Assembly: GCA_041398785.1 (NCBI GenBank)
Contig: JAWKUA010000008.1
Span: 60,001-124,000 of the forward strand
Origin: Planctomycetaceae bacterium
GTDB lineage: Bacteria; Planctomycetota; Planctomycetia; Planctomycetales; Planctomycetaceae
Length of the DNA stretch: 64,000 nt
Direction: 5' to 3'
The notes under the pieces were generated by a model. The model saw only the letters and a list, made by a program, of their open reading frames with translations. It ran no database searches and had not been told where the DNA came from. Below are positions 61,234 through 64,000 of the stretch, in pieces. Position 1 is the first letter of the stretch, and the number at the start of each line of letters is the position of its first letter. The position numbers and the translations under genes were made by a program.

Positions 61234-62553
61234 ATGCGAGTTGCGATTGTTGCCGAAGTGTTTCTGCCGAAGATCGACGGAGTCGTGATTCGGACAATGA
61301 ACCTGATTCGCCATCTCCGCGAGTCCGGCGACGATGTGCTGGTGATTTGTCCGGAAGCGGATGAGCGCGGAGACTGTGGCGTGGCTCTTGCTGAATTTCC
61401 CGCGTTTCCGTTTGTTGCGTATCCGGAATATCGAATTGGCACTCCGGATGATCGGCTGCTGAGCAGGCTGGACGAGTTCCGGCCGGATGTTTTGCACTTT
61501 CTGAATCCGTTTGCGTTTGGATTCCGCTGCCACGATCTGCTGCAGCGCCACGGTCGGCGGTATCCATGTGTTTTTTCGTTTCACACGCTGTACGGCGAAT
61601 TCGTGAAGCGCTACCCGCTGCTGCGTCCCCTGTCGAAGATGCTGTGGTGGATGACGAAGCAGTATCACAACCAGGCTGACATGAATCTGACGGTGTCCGG
61701 GACGATGCAGCGCGAACTGGCTGCTCGCGGATTCGAACGCGTCGCGCTGTGGCCACCGGCCGTGGACAGTTGTCTGTTTGCTCCCGATCGCGCGTCGGCA
61801 GAAATGCGAACGATGCTGTCCGGCGGAGAGCCCGATCGTCCCCTGCTGCTGACCGTCTCGCGGCTGGCTCCGGAAAAGAACGTTGAGTTTCTGCATTCGG
61901 TCATGCAGAAGCTGCCACAGGCGAAGCTGGCGATCGTCGGTGACGGGCCTCATCGTGGTGTTTTGGAAAGCAAATTCGCCGACGTCGACGCGGTGTTTCA
62001 CGGTTATCTGAAGGGTGAGCAACTGGCGTCGGCCTATGCGTCGGCGGATGCGTTCGTATATGCGTCCGAAACGGAGACGATGGGCAACGTGATTCTGGAA
62101 GCGATGGCATCGGGTGCTCCCGTCGTGGCTCCGCGAGCCGGCGGTATTCCGAGTCTGGTCGATCACGAAGAAACGGGCCTTCTGTTCGAACCCGGCGACG
62201 CGGATACGGCGGCCAGGCTGGCCGGGCGTCTGCTGGACGATTCCATTCTGCGTTCAATGATCAGCCGTTCGGCGAGAAACGCGGTCGAAGAAACCGGCTG
62301 GCGGCAGTCGATCGATCAGGTCCGCGAATGTTACAGGCGAACGATCGCCAGCGCGCTGAGCAGGTCCGCTCCGCGCCTTCATCGCCGCAGTCGCATGGCG
62401 GCCGTGGCGGTTCGAGGACTCGTGACGGCGTTTCGGGTTGTGTCGCCGCGTGGCGTGCTGCGCGATCGATTAACCATTCGCGAATCCGCGCGTGCGAAGT
62501 CAGATGATTCCATTCCGGTGACTGCTCCGGAAGCCGTTTCCGTCTCCACTTAA
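61234..62553 (+). CDS. GT4-family glycosyltransferase (glycolipid type)
   Basis: A 439-residue GT-B enzyme. N-terminal domain: RVAIVAEVFLPKIDGVVIRT, DVLHFLNPFAFGFRC and CVFSFHTLYGEFVKRY. C-terminal nucleotide-sugar domain: LTVSRLAPEKNVEFL, AIVGDGPHRGVLE, and the EX7E motif in ETETMGNVILEAMASGAPVV. The order matches SqdX, MgtA and PimB-like enzymes that glycosylate diacylglycerol or phosphoinositol lipids. After residue 380 lies a basic extension rich in Arg and Ser. One base separates its stop from the next gene. Confidence 0.9.
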   Translation: MRVAIVAEVFLPKIDGVVIRTMNLIRHLRESGDDVLVICPEADERGDCGVALAEFPAFPFVAYPEYRIGTPDDRLLSRLDEFRPDVLHFLNPFAFGFRCHDLLQRHGRRYPCVFSFHTLYGEFVKRYPLLRPLSKMLWWMTKQYHNQADMNLTVSGTMQRELAARGFERVALWPPAVDSCLFAPDRASAEMRTMLSGGEPDRPLLLTVSRLAPEKNVEFLHSVMQKLPQAKLAIVGDGPHRGVLESKFADVDAVFHGYLKGEQLASAYASADAFVYASETETMGNVILEAMASGAPVVAPRAGGIPSLVDHEETGLLFEPGDADTAARLAGRLLDDSILRSMISRSARNAVEETGWRQSIDQVRECYRRTIASALSRSAPRLHRRSRMAAVAVRGLVTAFRVVSPRGVLRDRLTIRESARAKSDDSIPVTAPEAVSVST

Positions 62554-62554
62554 C

Positions 62555-63451
62555 ATGGATATGAACATGGAAGTGATTCCAGGCCAGCCACCGCGTTCGG
62601 TCCGCACGCTGTTCGTCAGCGACGTGCATCTCGGTTGCCGATTCGCTCAGACGGAACGATTCGTCGAGTATCTGGAAGCCGTTCATCCGGAACGCATCTA
62701 TCTTCTCGGCGACATTCTTGACGGGTGGAAGCTGAAGGGATCGTTTCGGTGGAAGCCGATCTGCACGCGCGTGCTGAACCGCCTGATGGAACTGTCTCAC
62801 GGCGGAACGGAACTCTATTACACACCGGGCAATCACGACGCGTTCATGCGTTGCCGGAATCTGCGGGATGCCGTGGCCGCCAGCGGGTTGCGGATTCACG
62901 TGGCGGATGAGTTCATTTTTGTGACACGCGACGGCCGCAGGTTTCTGCTGACTCACGGCGACCAGTTCGATTCGGTAGAAATGAACTACCGCTGGCTGTC
63001 GGTGGCGACGACTTACATCTACGAACCGTTCTTGTATCTGAACTGGTGTACGAGCCGCATTGTGCGTCGTCCGGACCGCAGTCCGTATTCGCTGTGCGGA
63101 GTTGCCAAGGAGCGTGTGAAGCGGGCGGTGAAGTTCGTGAGCAGTTTCGAGTCGCGAGTGGCAAAGCGAGTTCGGGAGCGTCGCTGCGACGGCATCATCT
63201 GCGGCCACATCCACAGTCCGCAGATCGTGGAATCGGAAAAGCTGACATACATGAACACTGGCGACTGGGTGGAAAACTGCACCGCCATCGTAGAACTCCA
63301 CGACGGCACGCTGCAGCTGGAATCGAGTTACAAGAATCGCGAGACCCGGACGATGCGCGTGACGTGCGAGCCTGCCGTCGATGCGTTCTCATCCGATCCC
63401 GGCGACACGGAGGACGAAATCCGCGAACCCAGCCGCAGAGTTGTTGCCTGA
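62555..63451 (+). CDS. LpxH-like calcineurin-type phosphoesterase
   Basis: A 298-residue metallophosphoesterase. Metal ligands: VSDVHLG (residues 22-28), LLGDILDGW, TPGNHD and LTHGDQFD, then ICGHIHSPQI and MNTGDWVENC. This is the pattern of UDP-2,3-diacylglucosamine pyrophosphatase LpxH and relatives. LpxH makes lipid X in lipid A synthesis. Planctomycete genomes often hold lipid A genes, but no lpxA, lpxD or lpxB is near, so another phospho-substrate is possible. The last 40 residues are a polar extension. The gene follows the GT4 gene after one base. Confidence 0.85.
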   Translation: MDMNMEVIPGQPPRSVRTLFVSDVHLGCRFAQTERFVEYLEAVHPERIYLLGDILDGWKLKGSFRWKPICTRVLNRLMELSHGGTELYYTPGNHDAFMRCRNLRDAVAASGLRIHVADEFIFVTRDGRRFLLTHGDQFDSVEMNYRWLSVATTYIYEPFLYLNWCTSRIVRRPDRSPYSLCGVAKERVKRAVKFVSSFESRVAKRVRERRCDGIICGHIHSPQIVESEKLTYMNTGDWVENCTAIVELHDGTLQLESSYKNRETRTMRVTCEPAVDAFSSDPGDTEDEIREPSRRVVA

Positions 63452-63850
63452 CAGGTTACCGAGTTCATCATCCGTGGCGGATTCCTGGCAGCACAGCGCC
63501 CCCTCAGGGTGTTGGTCACGGCGAGTTGTCGGCGTTGTAAGTCATCGTCACTCGAGAACCGGTCGGCAGACGATACTGAACTGTCGGGTGTTGGTGGTCC
63601 CATGCGACTTCATGCCAACCGTTTGGCAAATCGTAGTGTGGGACAAGCAGGCGGAATCATCAAAGCATTCAAAAACATGCCGCCCCATATCCGATCTCGG
63701 CGAACGAAGACACGGCCTGCCTGCTCCGTCCCACCTGCGGTCGCGTAACGGATATCCGTGGGGCGGCGCGGGCACGGTTCGGGTTGATTGAGCTCAGCTT
63801 TCAGCGAACCTGAAGCTTTCCACAGACCGGATTGGAGTCCGGCTGCTCGT
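63452..63850. other. Intergenic region near the right edge
   Basis: No supported gene. The stretch contains GTGGGACAAGCAGGC (63640-63654) and later CCTGCCTGCTCCGTCCCAC (63717-63735), a rough inverted pair about 60 bases apart that may be a small dispersed repeat. Its nature is unclear. Confidence 0.3.
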
Positions 63851-64000
63851 ATGTTCGATGTGTTATCGGGCCACGACCTGCCGCTGCCGGTGGCGTCACA
63901 CGCTTCGCTCGTCGCATGGCAAGACCCGTCAGCGGGTCTGGTGTTGCTTGACCTTAACAGCAATCAGAAGGTTGTCACACTGCCAGTCACTGACAACGTG
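63851..64000 (+). CDS. Possible start of a beta-propeller-like protein (cut by window edge)
   Basis: An open frame from ATG 63851 runs to the end (MFDVLSGHDLPLPVASHASL, then GLVLLDLNSNQKVVTLPVTD). The phrase resembles a WD-type or PQQ-type propeller strand set. It has no signal peptide or clear ribosome-binding site, and the frame is also open upstream of the ATG. Too little is visible to be sure it is a gene. Confidence 0.3.
   Translation, partial: MFDVLSGHDLPLPVASHASLVAWQDPSAGLVLLDLNSNQKVVTLPVTDNV

Overview
The window reads as a stretch of a Planctomycetota chromosome, most likely order Planctomycetales. This rests on a 23S rRNA operon with no 16S gene at its head, a DUF1501 protein, a Ser/Thr kinase, several small secreted or membrane proteins of planctomycete type, a fused SecDF, and GC-rich DNA with long loosely packed genes. 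Identification is by reading motifs and gene order; no database search was possible.

Layout. 1-1011: reverse-strand end of an rRNA operon (tRNA-Ile, tRNA-Ala, 5' part of 23S). 1.4-13.5 kb: housekeeping and conserved genes (DUF6677-like membrane protein, small membrane protein, protein kinase, ABC-F ATPase, YgfZ, SNF2 helicase pair, PilZ-like protein, LRR lipoprotein, HemL). 13.9-16.3 kb: a sugar-phosphate transferase, a 161-bp element with inverted terminal repeats, and a cytosine-5 DNA methyltransferase carrying an N-terminal ribbon-helix-helix domain, with a strong palindrome ending 7 bases before its start codon. 17-23.5 kb: alginate-export-type barrel, small secreted and SRPBCC proteins, CBM9-like protein, di-haem protein. 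23.7-32.3 kb: heavy-metal island (TolC-like lipoprotein, Cys-rich protein, metal-domain lipoprotein, CusB, CusA). 32.4-38.3 kb: GH13 enzyme, DUF1501 protein, MacB-like ABC transporter. 38.4-47.5 kb, reverse strand: SpeA, SecDF, YajC, Tgt, and a YjcH/ActP-like symporter pair. 48-51.2 kb: secreted protein, zinc-ribbon protein, MgtE. 51.4-63.5 kb: an RTX remnant, then a two-sided locus of lipid-type enzymes.

The lipid-type locus is the most interesting system. Leftward, tightly spaced or overlapping genes encode a GMC oxidoreductase, a phosphatidylserine-decarboxylase homologue, a degenerate SDR, an FAD-linked oxidase, a double-length class III aminotransferase, a small polytopic membrane protein and an alpha/beta hydrolase. 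Rightward are a SAM methyltransferase, a GT4 glycosyltransferase and an LpxH-like phosphoesterase. A pathway making or remodelling an unusual amino- or glycolipid is an inference from this combination.

Several genes (ygfZ, a carboxypeptidase-regulatory-like protein, the SRPBCC protein, the metal-domain lipoprotein, cusA, the SDR, the GMC enzyme, the methyltransferase) are broken by one-base frame changes, mostly extra bases in G/C runs. Local sequence error and real gene decay cannot be told apart from this window alone.
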